This document shows positions 17,141 through 25,942 of a stretch of DNA of 64,000 nucleotides, piece by piece. The notes beneath the pieces were generated by a model. It saw nothing but the letters and a program-made list of their open reading frames with translations, was not told the DNA's origin and did not search any database. This DNA comes from Streptomyces sp. NBC_01431. Lineage in GTDB: Bacteria; Actinomycetota; Actinomycetes; Streptomycetales; Streptomycetaceae. The stretch is taken from NCBI RefSeq assembly GCF_036231355.1, contig NZ_CP109496.1, positions 5,642,001-5,706,000 of the forward strand, written 5' to 3'. Position 1 is the stretch's first letter; each line of letters begins with the position of its first letter. A program made the translations under genes and the position numbers.

Positions 17141-17185
17141 CCAAAGGGACGCGAGGAACTGCGCACCCAGCCACACACGGCCCGC
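17141..17185 (+). repeat. Streptomyces dispersed repeat, diverged copy
   Basis: CCAAAGGGACGCGAGGAACT and following bases to CACGGCCCGC are a diverged version of the element at 17226-17273. From memory the motif GGGGCGCGGGGAACTGCGCG is among the most frequent intergenic repeats in Streptomyces chromosomes. The rest of the 278-base gap 17127-17404 holds no gene that I can see. Confidence 0.7.
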
Positions 17186-17225
17186 GGAGGGCCAGTCACC
17201 GAGGGCGCCCCGAACCGCCGAACCG

Positions 17226-17273
17226 CCAAGGGGCGCGGGGAACTGCGCGACCAGCCCCGCACGGCCCGCAGCC
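17226..17273 (+). repeat. Streptomyces dispersed repeat, canonical copy
   Basis: Contains GGGGCGCGGGGAACTGCGCG then ACCAGCCCCGCACGGCCCGC. A matching copy in inverted orientation is at 31481-31534. It lies just past the 3' end of aceE, the typical position for this element. Confidence 0.85.
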
Positions 17274-17404
17274 GAAGGACACGCGCGGGACCGCAGGACG
17301 AAGGGGCCCGCAGGGGCAAGGGGCGGCCGGGGGCGTCGGGGCCAGGGGAGAAACCCCGCGGCACCCAGACACACCCCGCACTCCGCCACCCAGCGCGGAC
17401 GCGC

Positions 17405-20134
17405 CTACGCGTCGCCCCCCGCCGCCCCCGGCTCCGCCGCGGTGACGTCCAGCAACCGGTACCGGTCGACCGCCTGCTTCAGCGCCGACCGGTCCACCTT
17501 CCCCTCGCGGGCCAGCTCCGTGAGGACCGCGAGCACGATCGACTGCGCGTCGATGTGGAAGAAGCGGCGGGCCGCCCCCCTCGTGTCCGCGAAGCCGAAA
17601 CCGTCCGCGCCGAGCGACTGGTACGTGCCCGGCACCCAGCGCGCGATCTGGTCCGGAACCGCGCGCATCCAGTCCGAGACCGCCACGAACGGCCCCTCGC
17701 AGCTCTGGAGCTTGCGCGTCACGTACGGGACGCGCTGCTCCTCCTCGGGGTGCAGGAGGTTGTGCTCCTCCACCTCGACGGCCTCGCGGCGCAGCTCGTT
17801 CCAGGACGTCGCCGACCAGACGTCGGCCCGTACGTTCCACTCCTCGGCGAGGATCCGCTGCGCCTCGACGGCCCACGGCACGGCCACGCCGGATGCCATG
17901 ATCTGCGCCGGGATGGAGCCCGAAGTACCCGCGCGGTAGCGGTGGATGCCCTTGAGGATGCCGTCGACGTCGACGTCCGCCGGCTCGGCCGGGTGCTGGA
18001 CCGGCTCGTTGTAGACGGTGAGGTAGTAGAAGACGTCCTCGCTGTCGGGCCCGTACATCCGGCGCAGACCGTCCTTGACGATGTGCGCGATCTCGTAGCC
18101 GAAAGCCGGGTCGTAGGCGACACAGGCCGGGTTGGTCGAGGCGAGCAACTGCGAGTGGCCGTCCGCGTGTTGCAGTCCCTCACCGGTCAGGGTCGTGCGT
18201 CCCGCGGTCGCGCCCAGGACGAATCCGCGCGCCAACTGGTCGGCCATCTGCCAGAACTGGTCGCCGGTGCGCTGGAAACCGAACATCGAGTAGAAGACGT
18301 ACACCGGGATCAGCGGCTCGCCGTGGGTGGCGTACGCCGAGCCCGCGGCGATCAGTGACGCCGTGCAGCCCGCCTCGGAGATGCCGTCGTGCAGCATCTG
18401 CCCGGTCGGCGACTCCTTGTAGGCGAGCAGCAGTTCGCGGTCGACGGCCTCGTACTGCTGGCCCAGCGGGTTGTAGATCTTGGCGCTCGGGAAGAACGCG
18501 TCCATGCCGAAGGTGCGGTACTCGTCCGGCGCGATCAGCACGAACCGCCTGCCGATCTCCTTGTCCCGCATCAGGTCCTTGAGGATGCGGACGAACGCCA
18601 TGGTCGTGGCGATCGACTGCTGGCCCGAGCCCTTCTTGGCGGCTGCGTACGTCTTGTCGTCGGGCAGCGCCAGCGGCTTCGACCGCACGACACGGGTCGG
18701 CACGTAGCCGCCGAGCCCGAGCCTGCGGTCGTGCATGTACTGGATCTCCTCGGACTTGCGGCCCGGGTGGTAGTACGGCGGCGCGCCGCCCTCCAGCTCC
18801 TTGTCCGTGATCGGGATGTGCAGCCGGTCCCGGAAGCCCTTGAGGTCGTCGACCGTCAGCTTCTTCATCTGGTGGGTCGCGTTGCGGCCCTCGAAGTTCG
18901 GTCCGAGTGTCCAGCCCTTGACGGTGTGCGCCAGGATCACGGTCGGCTGGCCCTTGTGCGCCTTGGCCGCCGCGAACGCCGCGAAGATCTTCTTGTGGTC
19001 GTGGCCGCCGCGCCCGAGGTGCAGGATCTGCTGGTCGGTCATGCCCTCGACCATGGCGCGCAGCCGCTGGTCGTCGCCGAAGAAGTGCTCCCGGATGTAG
19101 GCGCCGGTCTCGGTGGCGTACGTCTGGAACTGGCCGTCCGGCGTGGTGTTCATCTTGTTGACCAGGATGCCGTCGCGGTCCTGGGCGAGCAGCGGGTCCC
19201 AACTGCGGTCCCAGATCAGCTTGATGACGTTCCATCCGGCACCGCGGAACTGCGACTCCAGCTCCTGGATGATCTTTCCGTTGCCGCGCACCGGGCCGTC
19301 GAGGCGCTGGAGGTTGCAGTTGACGACGAACGTCAGGTTGTCCAGGTTCTCGCGCGCGGCGATGGACAGCTGGCCGAGCGACTCGGGCTCGTCCATCTCG
19401 CCGTCGCCGAGGAACGCCCAGACGTGCGAGTTGGAGGTGTCGGCGATGCCGCGCGCCTGCATGTAGCGGTTCATCCGGGCCTGGTAGATCGCGCCGAGCG
19501 GGCCCAGGCCCATCGAGACGGTCGGGAACTCCCAGAAGTCCGGCATCAGACGCGGGTGCGGATACGAGGAAAGGCCGTACGGGGCCTTCGACTTCTCCTG
19601 GCGGAAAGCGTCGAGTTGCTGCTCGCTGAGGCGGTCGAGCAGGAAGGCGCGGGCGTAGATGCCCGGGGAGGCGTGGCCCTGGAAGAAGATCTGGTCGCCG
19701 CCGTCCTCCTCCTTGCCGCGGAAGAAGTGGTTGAAGCCCACGTCGTACAGCGAGGCGGAGGAGGCGAAGGTGGCGATGTGGCCGCCGACGCCGATGCCGG
19801 GCCGCTGGGCCCTGGACACCATCACCGCCGCGTTCCAGCGGGTCGCGTTGAGGACCTTGCGCTCGATCTCCTCGTTGCCGGGGAAGAACGGCTCGTCCTT
19901 GGTGGCGATCGTGTTGACGTAGTCCGAGCTGCGCATCTCGGGCACGGCCACGCGCTTCTCACGCGCCCGCTCGATCAGCCGGAGCATCAGATACCGGGCC
20001 CGCTCGCGGCCGCGCTCGTCGACGGCGGCGTCCAGAGAGTCCAGCCACTCCTGGGTCTCTTCGGGATCGAAGTCCGGGACCTGGCTCGGCAGGCCGCCAA
20101 TGATGATCGGGTTGCGATCTGATCCGGAAGCCAC
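17405..20134 (-). CDS. aceE: pyruvate dehydrogenase E1 component, homodimeric
   Basis: 909-residue thiamine diphosphate enzyme that decarboxylates pyruvate and passes the acetyl group to E2 lipoamide. The ThDP/Mg motif is GDGEMDEPE at about residue 245, followed by NLTFVVNCNLQRLDGPVRGN. The N-terminal DFDPEETQEWLDSLDAAV is typical of AceE of actinobacteria, and the length matches the alpha2-type E1, distinct from the alpha/beta E1. Start is the GTG at 20132-20134 with AAGGA six bases upstream. It stands alone, divergent from the DUF3052 gene. Confidence 0.97.
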   Translation of the reverse strand: MASGSDRNPIIIGGLPSQVPDFDPEETQEWLDSLDAAVDERGRERARYLMLRLIERAREKRVAVPEMRSSDYVNTIATKDEPFFPGNEEIERKVLNATRWNAAVMVSRAQRPGIGVGGHIATFASSASLYDVGFNHFFRGKEEDGGDQIFFQGHASPGIYARAFLLDRLSEQQLDAFRQEKSKAPYGLSSYPHPRLMPDFWEFPTVSMGLGPLGAIYQARMNRYMQARGIADTSNSHVWAFLGDGEMDEPESLGQLSIAARENLDNLTFVVNCNLQRLDGPVRGNGKIIQELESQFRGAGWNVIKLIWDRSWDPLLAQDRDGILVNKMNTTPDGQFQTYATETGAYIREHFFGDDQRLRAMVEGMTDQQILHLGRGGHDHKKIFAAFAAAKAHKGQPTVILAHTVKGWTLGPNFEGRNATHQMKKLTVDDLKGFRDRLHIPITDKELEGGAPPYYHPGRKSEEIQYMHDRRLGLGGYVPTRVVRSKPLALPDDKTYAAAKKGSGQQSIATTMAFVRILKDLMRDKEIGRRFVLIAPDEYRTFGMDAFFPSAKIYNPLGQQYEAVDRELLLAYKESPTGQMLHDGISEAGCTASLIAAGSAYATHGEPLIPVYVFYSMFGFQRTGDQFWQMADQLARGFVLGATAGRTTLTGEGLQHADGHSQLLASTNPACVAYDPAFGYEIAHIVKDGLRRMYGPDSEDVFYYLTVYNEPVQHPAEPADVDVDGILKGIHRYRAGTSGSIPAQIMASGVAVPWAVEAQRILAEEWNVRADVWSATSWNELRREAVEVEEHNLLHPEEEQRVPYVTRKLQSCEGPFVAVSDWMRAVPDQIARWVPGTYQSLGADGFGFADTRGAARRFFHIDAQSIVLAVLTELAREGKVDRSALKQAVDRYRLLDVTAAEPGAAGGDA

Positions 20135-20560
20135 GCTGTTCCTTCACTGTCGGGGGATGCGGAGACAGCCAATTCTGCGCCGCATCCCATCGTGTACCGC
20201 TCGGGCGCAAACGTCATCTCTACCGAGAGGTAACCGTCACCCGAGCACCAAGTAGGCTCAGGGCTGGACGGGTCGGGCCAAATCGCAACCTTACGCTCAA
20301 CCCGGCCATCCGTTCCCGAAGGGTGTTCGGGCCCGATTGGAGTACCCGAAGGAACGGAACGTGGCAAAACGTCACCAATGGTGTGGGATGAATCACCGAT
20401 GGGGATGCGGATCTCCCTGAACACGGCCACACTGACCCCCAAAGGACGGGTTCGGGAGCCGGGTACTTGCGAGATTCGTCCCGCCCGTGTGGACTACGCC
20501 CCATGCCACGCGTACGCGGGTGGCTGCAGAACTTACCGAATCAAGATCAGGAGGCAAGCC
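20135..20560. other. 426-base divergent intergenic region between aceE and the DUF3052 gene
   Basis: No gene seen. It must hold both promoters. Visible structure: an inverted repeat CCGTTCC (20310-20316) / GGAACGG (20351-20357) around two direct copies of CCCGAAGG, and an 11-base palindrome CACCAATGGTG (20373-20383). AceE-side bases contain CTCTACCGAGAG. None can be tied to a known regulator by reading alone. Confidence 0.5.
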
Positions 20561-20983
20561 GTGAGCGCGACCGCGGACCACGCGGAGGAGCGGACCAACC
20601 CGGCCGGAAGGCTGGGGTTCGAGCCCGGACAGGTGGTCCAGGAGATCGGTTACGACGAAGACGTCGACCAGGATCTCCGCGAGGGCATCGAGTCCCTGAT
20701 TGGCCAGGATCTCGTCGATGAGGACTATGACGACGTCGCCGACGTCGTGCTGTTGTGGTTCCGCGACGAGGACGGCGACCTTACGGACGCCCTGGTGGAC
20801 GCCATCGGTCTCCTTGAGGACGGCGGCACGATCTGGCTGCTGAGCCCGAAGACCGGCCGGGACGGATACGTCGAGCCCAGCGACATCAACGACGCCGCGC
20901 AGACGGCCGGCCTGTCGCCGGCCAAGAGCGTCAGCGTCGGCAAGGACTGGTCGGGCACCCGACTGAAGTCCGGCAAGCGCTGA
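20561..20983 (+). CDS. DUF3052 domain protein
   Basis: 140-residue acidic protein matching the DUF3052 family, which is conserved in actinobacteria and found next to aceE. The core is GYDEDVDQDLREGIESLIGQ, then VVLLWFRDEDGDLTDALVDA and GGTIWLLSPKTGRDGYVEPS. No enzymatic motif is seen. GTG 20561 has a perfect AGGAGG six bases upstream. A strong hairpin terminator follows. Function unknown; conservation beside aceE may reflect ancestral gene order only. Confidence 0.88.
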   Translation: MSATADHAEERTNPAGRLGFEPGQVVQEIGYDEDVDQDLREGIESLIGQDLVDEDYDDVADVVLLWFRDEDGDLTDALVDAIGLLEDGGTIWLLSPKTGRDGYVEPSDINDAAQTAGLSPAKSVSVGKDWSGTRLKSGKR

Positions 20984-20998
20984 CCCTCCTCACGCCCC

Positions 20999-21034
20999 CA
21001 GGGCCCCCTCAGGCAACCGCCCGAGGGGGCCCTG
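20999..21034 (+). terminator. 12-bp hairpin terminator
   Basis: Perfect stem CAGGGCCCCCTC / GAGGGGGCCCTG with a 12-base loop, 15 bases after the DUF3052 stop. TAGGGT at 21038-21043 just beyond it is a candidate -10 for the peroxiredoxin gene. Confidence 0.85.
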
Positions 21035-21088
21035 TGCGTAGGGTGGGCGGTGTCAGCTGAATGGCCCATTGAAGGGAAGGCGTTTTCC

Positions 21089-21547
21089 ATGGCTATCGAG
21101 GTCGGCACCAAGGCCCCGGAGTTCGAGCTCAAGGACAACCACGGCAGGACCGTGAAGCTCAGCGACTTCCGCGGCGAGAAGAACGTGGTGCTGCTCTTCT
21201 ACCCGTTCGCCTTCACCGGCGTCTGCACGGGCGAGCTGTGCGAACTGCGCGACAACCTGCCGAAGTTCGTCAACGACGACACCCAGCTCCTCGCCGTCTC
21301 CAACGACTCCATCCACACCCTGCGCGTCTTCGCCGAGCAGGAGGGCCTGGAGTACCCGCTGGTCTCCGACTTCTGGCCGCACGGCGAGGTCAGCCGCGCG
21401 TACGGCGTCTTCGACGAGGACAAGGGGTGCGCGGTGCGCGGCACCTTCATCATCGACAAGGAGGGCGTGGTCCGCTGGACCGTCGTGAACGCCCTGCCGG
21501 ACGCGCGCGACCTGAACGAGTACCTCAAGGCGCTCGACACCATCTGA
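21089..21547 (+). CDS. peroxiredoxin, AhpE-like / AhpC-TSA family
   Basis: 152-residue thiol peroxidase that reduces hydroperoxides. The peroxidatic Cys46 is in FAFTGVCTGELCELRD with Pro39 and Thr43 in the expected PxxxTxxC pattern; Cys51 could be a resolving residue. The length and FELKDNHGRTVKLSDF start resemble mycobacterial AhpE. ATG 21089 is preceded by GAAGGGAAGG. A three-codon open frame (ATG GCC CAT TGA, from 21061) sits in the leader. It lies between DUF3052 and the ter genes, fitting a stress-response neighbourhood. Confidence 0.9.
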   Translation: MAIEVGTKAPEFELKDNHGRTVKLSDFRGEKNVVLLFYPFAFTGVCTGELCELRDNLPKFVNDDTQLLAVSNDSIHTLRVFAEQEGLEYPLVSDFWPHGEVSRAYGVFDEDKGCAVRGTFIIDKEGVVRWTVVNALPDARDLNEYLKALDTI

Positions 21548-21595
21548 GTGCGGGATCGGTCCGACACCCTGCGGCCACCCGGCCGAATCGCCTGA

Positions 21596-21621
21596 TTGAG
21601 CCGGGAACCGGTCACTAGGAT
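21596..21621 (+). promoter_or_regulatory. possible promoter of the first terD gene
   Basis: TAGGAT (21616-21621) resembles a -10 and TTGAGC (21596-21601) a -35, but the 14-base spacer is short. The leader to the GTG at 21696 is about 70 bases. Confidence 0.3.
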
Positions 21622-21695
21622 CCATTCGTTGATCCGATGCCAACGCACGACGGGGCGCTGACCAAGCCGGCCCCCTCACACCATTGGGAGGACTC

Positions 21696-22271
21696 GTGGG
21701 AGTCAGCCTCAGCAAGGGCGGAAACGTCTCGCTGACCAAGGCAGCCCCCAACCTGACCGCGGTCACCGTCGGTCTGGGCTGGGACGCGCGCACCACCACC
21801 GGGGGTGACTTCGACCTGGACGCCAGCGCCCTGCTGACCAACGACCAGGGCAAGGTCGCCAACGACTCGAACTTCGTGTTCTTCAACAACCTCAAGAGCC
21901 CCGACGGCTCCGTCGAGCACCAGGGTGACAACCTCACCGGTGAGGGCGAGGGCGACGACGAGGTCATCAAGGTGAACCTGGCCGGAGTCCCGGCCGACGT
22001 CCACAAGATCGTCTTCCCGGTCTCCATCTACGAGGCCGAGAGCCGCCAGCAGTCCTTCGGCCAGGTGCGCAACGCCTACATCCGCGTCGTGAACCAGGCC
22101 GACAACAGCGAGCTGGCGCGGTACGACCTGAGCGAGGACGCCTCGACGGAGACCGCGATGGTCTTCGGCGAGCTGTACCGCAACGGCGCGGAGTGGAAGT
22201 TCCGTGCCATCGGCCAGGGCTACGCCTCGGGCCTGCGCGGCATCGCGCAGGACTTCGGCGTCAACGTCTGA
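21696..22271 (+). CDS. terD: TerD family calcium-binding stress protein, copy 1
   Basis: 191 residues, the normal TerD length. Signature elements: GVSLSKGGNVSLTK at the start, the metal-binding DFDLDASALL, GDNLTGEGEGDDE, and the conserved end GEWKFR-like EWKFRAIGQGYASGLRGIA. TerD proteins bind Ca2+ and belong to a cytoplasmic/membrane stress system linked to tellurite, oxidative and phage resistance; in Streptomyces they also affect development. GTG 21696 has GGGAGGA upstream. It is a close duplicate of the next gene. Confidence 0.95.
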   Translation: MGVSLSKGGNVSLTKAAPNLTAVTVGLGWDARTTTGGDFDLDASALLTNDQGKVANDSNFVFFNNLKSPDGSVEHQGDNLTGEGEGDDEVIKVNLAGVPADVHKIVFPVSIYEAESRQQSFGQVRNAYIRVVNQADNSELARYDLSEDASTETAMVFGELYRNGAEWKFRAIGQGYASGLRGIAQDFGVNV

Positions 22272-22287
22272 GCCGACCGCGCTGCCC

Positions 22288-22324
22288 CGTCCGGCGCCGC
22301 ACCCCTTCGGTGCGGCGCCGGACG
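22288..22324 (+). terminator. 16-bp hairpin between the two terD genes
   Basis: Perfect stem CGTCCGGCGCCGCACC with its complement and a CCTTC loop, 17 bases after the first terD stop. It may end or attenuate transcription before the second copy. Confidence 0.8.
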
Positions 22325-22362
22325 CGCTCACCACCTGTTCACTTCTCGGGGAGGACACGATC

Positions 22363-22938
22363 ATGGGCGTCACGCTCGCCAAGGGAGGCAATGTCTCCCT
22401 CTCCAAGGCCGCACCGAACCTGACCCAGGTGCTGGTCGGTCTCGGCTGGGACGCACGCTCCACCACCGGAGCCGACTTCGACCTCGACGCCAGCGCCCTG
22501 CTGTGCGCTTCCGGACGGGTGCTCGGCGACGAGTACTTCGTCTTCTACAACAACCTGACGAGCCCGGAAGGGTCCGTCGAGCACACCGGCGACAACCTGA
22601 CCGGTGAGGGCGAGGGCGACGACGAGTCGCTCATCGTCGACCTCACGAAGGTGCCGCCCGCCTGCGACAAGATCGTCTTTCCGGTCTCGATCCACGAGGC
22701 GGACAGCCGCGGCCAGACGTTCGGCCAGGTGGCCAACGCCTTCATCCGCGTCGTGAACCAGGCCGACGGGCAGGAGCTCGCCCGCTACGACCTGAGCGAG
22801 GACGCTTCGACGGAGACCGCGATGATCTTCGGCGAGCTGTACCGGTACAGCGGCGAATGGAAGTTCCGGGCCGTTGGTCAGGGGTACGCGTCGGGGCTGC
22901 GGGGCATCGCTCTAGACTTCGGGGTCAACGTCTCCTAA
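22363..22938 (+). CDS. terD: TerD family calcium-binding stress protein, copy 2
   Basis: 191 residues, collinear with copy 1: GVTLAKGGNVSLSK, DFDLDASALL, GDNLTGEGEGDDE, then YDLSEDASTETAMIFGELYR and the end GYASGLRGIALDFGVNVS. The two genes clearly arose by tandem duplication and have not gained or lost residues. ATG 22363 follows GGGGAGGA. All acidic metal ligands are retained, so it should bind Ca2+. Confidence 0.95.
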   Translation: MGVTLAKGGNVSLSKAAPNLTQVLVGLGWDARSTTGADFDLDASALLCASGRVLGDEYFVFYNNLTSPEGSVEHTGDNLTGEGEGDDESLIVDLTKVPPACDKIVFPVSIHEADSRGQTFGQVANAFIRVVNQADGQELARYDLSEDASTETAMIFGELYRYSGEWKFRAVGQGYASGLRGIALDFGVNVS

Positions 22939-22975
22939 AGAGATCGCCCGGATCCGTTCAAACCGCGTCGTAGAC

Positions 22976-23020
22976 GGGGCGGTCCCTGGAAGGGGCCCCG
23001 GGGGACCGTCCGGGGAGAAT
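22976..23020 (+). terminator. GC-rich hairpin after the second terD gene
   Basis: GGCGGTCCC pairs with GGGACCGTCC (one mismatch) around a loop that can fold further (GGGGCCCC). It lies about 40 bases after the terD stop and before the TerC-like gene. Confidence 0.55.
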
Positions 23021-23098
23021 GCAGCGCCAAAGCCGTGCGCGGTGCGGGGGGACACCCGCTCTCCGTGGGCCGGTCCGCTCTACACGATGGGGAAGTCA

Positions 23099-24241
23099 GT
23101 GCTTCTGAAAACCTTCGGCTGGTCATTCGTGATCACCGCGATCGGCCTGGCCCTGGCCGTGCTCTACGGCGGCTGGACCGCGTTCGGGGTTGTCGCGATC
23201 CTGGCCGTCCTGGAGATCTCGCTGTCCTTCGACAACGCGGTGGTCAACGCCGGGATCCTGAAGAAGATGAACGCCTTCTGGCAGAAGATCTTCCTCACGG
23301 TCGGCGTGCTCATCGCGGTCTTCGGCATGCGGCTGCTCTTCCCCGTCGTCATCGTCGCCATCAGTGCCAAGATCGGCCCGGTGGACGCGGTCAACCTGGC
23401 GCTGAACGACGCCGACCGCTACCAGCAGCTGGTGACCGACGCACACCCGTCGATCGCCGCCTTCGGTGGCATGTTCCTGCTGATGATCTTCCTCGACTTC
23501 ATCTTCGAGGACCGCGACATCAAGTGGCTCGCCTGGCTGGAGCGCCCGCTGGCCAAGCTCGGCAAGATCGACATGCTGTCGGTCTGCATCGCCATGATCG
23601 TCCTGCTCGTCGCCTCCATGACGTTCGCGACCCACGCCCACCAGCACGGCGGAGCCCACGCCGACAAGGCGCAGACCGTACTGATCTCGGGCATCGCGGG
23701 CCTCATCACCTACCTCGTCGTCGGCGGCCTCTCGGGCTACTTCGAGAACCGGCTCGAAGAGGACGAGGAGCGCGAGCACGAGGCGGAGGAAGAGGCCGCG
23801 CGCACCGGCAGCAAGGTTTCTGCCGTCGCCATGGCGGGCAAGGCCGCGTTCTTCATGTTCCTCTACCTGGAGGTCCTGGACGCGTCGTTCTCCTTCGACG
23901 GGGTGATCGGCGCCTTCGCCATCACCAACGACATCGTCCTGATGGCGCTCGGCCTCGGCATCGGCGCGATGTACGTCCGGTCCCTCACCGTCTACCTGGT
24001 GCGCCAGGGCACCCTCGACGACTACGTCTACCTGGAGCACGGCGCGCACTACGCGATCGGTGCGCTCGCCGTCATCCTGCTCGTCACCATCCAGTACGAG
24101 ATCAACGAGGTCATCACGGGTCTCGTCGGCGTAGTCCTGATCGCCTGGTCCTTCTGGTCCTCCGTCCGCCGCAACCGGCGGATCGAGGCGGAGGGCGGCG
24201 GCGACTTCAGTGAGCAGGCGGAAGTGGGCTCCGGGGTGTGA
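23099..24241 (+). CDS. DUF475 / TerC-like integral membrane protein
   Basis: About 380 residues with nine or so membrane segments. The TerC-type signature with buried acidic residues occurs twice: VLEISLSFDNAVVNAGIL near the N-terminus and YLEVLDASFSFDGVIGAFAI in the second half. TerC proteins are believed to handle metal ions at the membrane and to work with TerD; related ones are manganese exporters. A charged, Glu-rich cytoplasmic loop (EEDEEREHEAEEEAA) separates the halves. I prefer GTG 23099, preceded by GGGGAAG; ATG 23087 is possible but lacks a ribosome site. Confidence 0.9.
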   Translation: MLLKTFGWSFVITAIGLALAVLYGGWTAFGVVAILAVLEISLSFDNAVVNAGILKKMNAFWQKIFLTVGVLIAVFGMRLLFPVVIVAISAKIGPVDAVNLALNDADRYQQLVTDAHPSIAAFGGMFLLMIFLDFIFEDRDIKWLAWLERPLAKLGKIDMLSVCIAMIVLLVASMTFATHAHQHGGAHADKAQTVLISGIAGLITYLVVGGLSGYFENRLEEDEEREHEAEEEAARTGSKVSAVAMAGKAAFFMFLYLEVLDASFSFDGVIGAFAITNDIVLMALGLGIGAMYVRSLTVYLVRQGTLDDYVYLEHGAHYAIGALAVILLVTIQYEINEVITGLVGVVLIAWSFWSSVRRNRRIEAEGGGDFSEQAEVGSGV

Positions 24242-24254
24242 CCCCGGTGCTCCC

Positions 24255-24282
24255 GGATCACACGCCCTCGGGCGTGTGATCC
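24255..24282 (+). terminator. 13-bp hairpin terminator after the TerC-like gene
   Basis: Perfect stem GGATCACACGCCC / GGGCGTGTGATCC with a two-base gap, 14 bases after the stop. Confidence 0.85.
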
Positions 24283-24307
24283 GCCGCCGATTGCGGAACG
24301 CTCTTGT

Positions 24308-24348
24308 GCGGGGCGGTCACGAGGCCTCGGCCTCGCCGGCCGCCCCGC
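24308..24348 (+). terminator. second hairpin in the leader of the TerA-like gene
   Basis: GCGGGGCGG pairs with CCGCCCCGC; the loop contains GAGGCCTCGGCCTC, which can fold on itself. It lies 46 bases before the ATG at 24394 and could be a terminator or leader structure. Confidence 0.5.
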
Positions 24349-24393
24349 GCTCTTCTGTGCGGGGACGGTTCACGGATCTATGGGGTGGGGGCA

Positions 24394-25131
24394 ATGGCGT
24401 TCTGGGACGGCCTGTGGCGCGGCAGGACCTCACAGTTCGACTCGGGCAGCGCGGCGACCAACACGATCGAGCTGACCCGACGGCACAACACGGTCTCGCT
24501 CGGGAAGCAGGGGGCCAACACGGGCAGCCTGCGGGTCAACCTGTCCTGGCGGATGCGGACCTCCGACTTCGGAGGCAAACCCGACGAGGGCGGGCGGCTG
24601 CTGCGCCACCCGTTCAAGTACTTCAAACCGGAGATGGTCCAGGGGCACACCCAGTCCATGGTCAACGTGGACCTCGACCTGGGCTGCCTGTACGAGCTCA
24701 AGGACGGCACCAAGGGCGTGGTCCAGCCGCTGGGCAACTTCTTCGGCGCCACCAACAAGCCGCCCTACGTGGAGTGCAGCGGCGACGACCGCTTCGGCTC
24801 GGCGTCCGGCGAGACGATCTTCGTCAACCTGGACCACCGCGACGAGATCCAACGGCTGCTGGTCTTCGTCTACATCTACGACCAGACCCCGGCCTTCGAC
24901 CGCACCCACGCCAAGGTGACGCTCTACCCGAGCAACGGCCCGCGCATCGAGATCGAGCTCGACGAGCGCGCCCCCGAGGCCCGCTCCTGCGCGGTCGTCT
25001 CCATCGAGAACGTCAAGGGCGACATGGTGGTGAAGCGCGAGGTGAAGTTCGTGTACGGCTTCCAGGCCGAGCTGGACCGCCTGTACGGCTGGGGACTCCA
25101 GTGGGGCCGCGGCTACAAGACCAAGGCCTGA
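24394..25131 (+). CDS. TerA-like tellurium resistance protein
   Basis: 245-residue protein of the TerD superfamily, closest in style to TerA. It begins FWDGLWRGRTSQFDSG, and has the beta-sandwich segments SLRVNLSWRMRTSD, MVNVDLDLGCLYELKDG, YVECSGDDRFGSASGETIFV and an aromatic C-terminus LYGWGLQWGRGYKTKA. It lacks the exact DFDLDASA loop but keeps an Asp-rich equivalent (NVDLDLGCLYE). ATG 24394 has a GGGGTGGGGGC stretch upstream. Convergent with the next TerD-like gene. Confidence 0.8.
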   Translation: MAFWDGLWRGRTSQFDSGSAATNTIELTRRHNTVSLGKQGANTGSLRVNLSWRMRTSDFGGKPDEGGRLLRHPFKYFKPEMVQGHTQSMVNVDLDLGCLYELKDGTKGVVQPLGNFFGATNKPPYVECSGDDRFGSASGETIFVNLDHRDEIQRLLVFVYIYDQTPAFDRTHAKVTLYPSNGPRIEIELDERAPEARSCAVVSIENVKGDMVVKREVKFVYGFQAELDRLYGWGLQWGRGYKTKA

Positions 25132-25144
25132 GGAGCCGGGCGGG

Positions 25145-25942
25145 CTACTGGCGGATGAACTGCGGCCCCATCGGCGGCAGTACGAAGGCTGGGCCGGGGG
25201 CCGGGGCCGCCGCGGGCTGGGGGTAGCCGTAGGCGGGCTGTGGATAGCCGTACGAGGGCTGCGGCGCGGGCGGCTGCGCCGGGGGTGCCGGATGCGGGTA
25301 CCCGTAGGAGGGCTGGGCCGCCTGCTGAGGGTAGGGCTGGGGCACGGACGGCGCACCGGGCGCATTGCGCGCACCGTCCGTGCTCTCGCCGTCCTCGTCC
25401 ACCGAGATGCCGTACTCGGTGGCCAGGCCGACCAGGCCGGTCGGATAGCCCTGGCCCACCGCGCGGAACTTCCAGCCCTCGCCGCGGCGGTACAGCTCGC
25501 CGCAGATGATCGCGGTCTCCTCGCCGGTCTCCGGCCGCACGTCGAACACGGCGACCGGCTCGGCCCCGGAGGCCGCCGCGTCGAACAGCGCGATCCGCAG
25601 ATCACGCACGGCGCGGAAGGTCGCGCCGTCCGACGAGGCGGTGATCAGTACCCGCTCGACGGTCCGGTCGAGCGCGGCCAGATCGGCCTCGACGGTGTCG
25701 GTGAGGCCCTCGGCGACACGCTTCTTGGGAAGCCGGCGCACCAGACCCGAGGGGTGGCGCGGCTGGTTGTAGAAGACGAAGTCCTCGTCCGAACGCACCC
25801 TGCCGTCGCCGCCGAGCAGCAGCGCCGAGGCGTCCACGTCCGGGACGTCCGTGCCGGGCGACCAGCGCAGAACGGCCCGCACGGCCAGGGCCTCCAGCGG
25901 GACGTTCGATCCCTTCAGCATCGCGTGCGTCATGCCGGTCAT
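25145..25942 (-). CDS. TerD-like protein with Pro/Tyr-rich C-terminal repeat tail
   Basis: 265 residues. Residues 1-180 form a TerD domain: MLKGSNVPLEALAVRAVLRW, VPDVDASALLL for metal binding, and GEGWKFRAVGQGYPTGLVGL. The last 70 residues are low complexity with repeated SYGYP/AYGYP units (PSYGYPHPAPP, PSYGYPQPAYGYPQPA), a likely disordered adhesive or phase-separating tail. Start ATG at 25940-25942 has GGGAGG four bases upstream; a second ATG three codons on is possible. Divergent from the biosynthetic module, convergent with the TerA-like gene. Confidence 0.88.
   Translation of the reverse strand: MTGMTHAMLKGSNVPLEALAVRAVLRWSPGTDVPDVDASALLLGGDGRVRSDEDFVFYNQPRHPSGLVRRLPKKRVAEGLTDTVEADLAALDRTVERVLITASSDGATFRAVRDLRIALFDAAASGAEPVAVFDVRPETGEETAIICGELYRRGEGWKFRAVGQGYPTGLVGLATEYGISVDEDGESTDGARNAPGAPSVPQPYPQQAAQPSYGYPHPAPPAQPPAPQPSYGYPQPAYGYPQPAAAPAPGPAFVLPPMGPQFIRQ

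Noticed and set aside
19959..20442. Short frames within the aceE-DUF3052 intergenic region
   Set aside because: No family resemblance, no ribosome sites, and overlap with aceE in the wrong frame.
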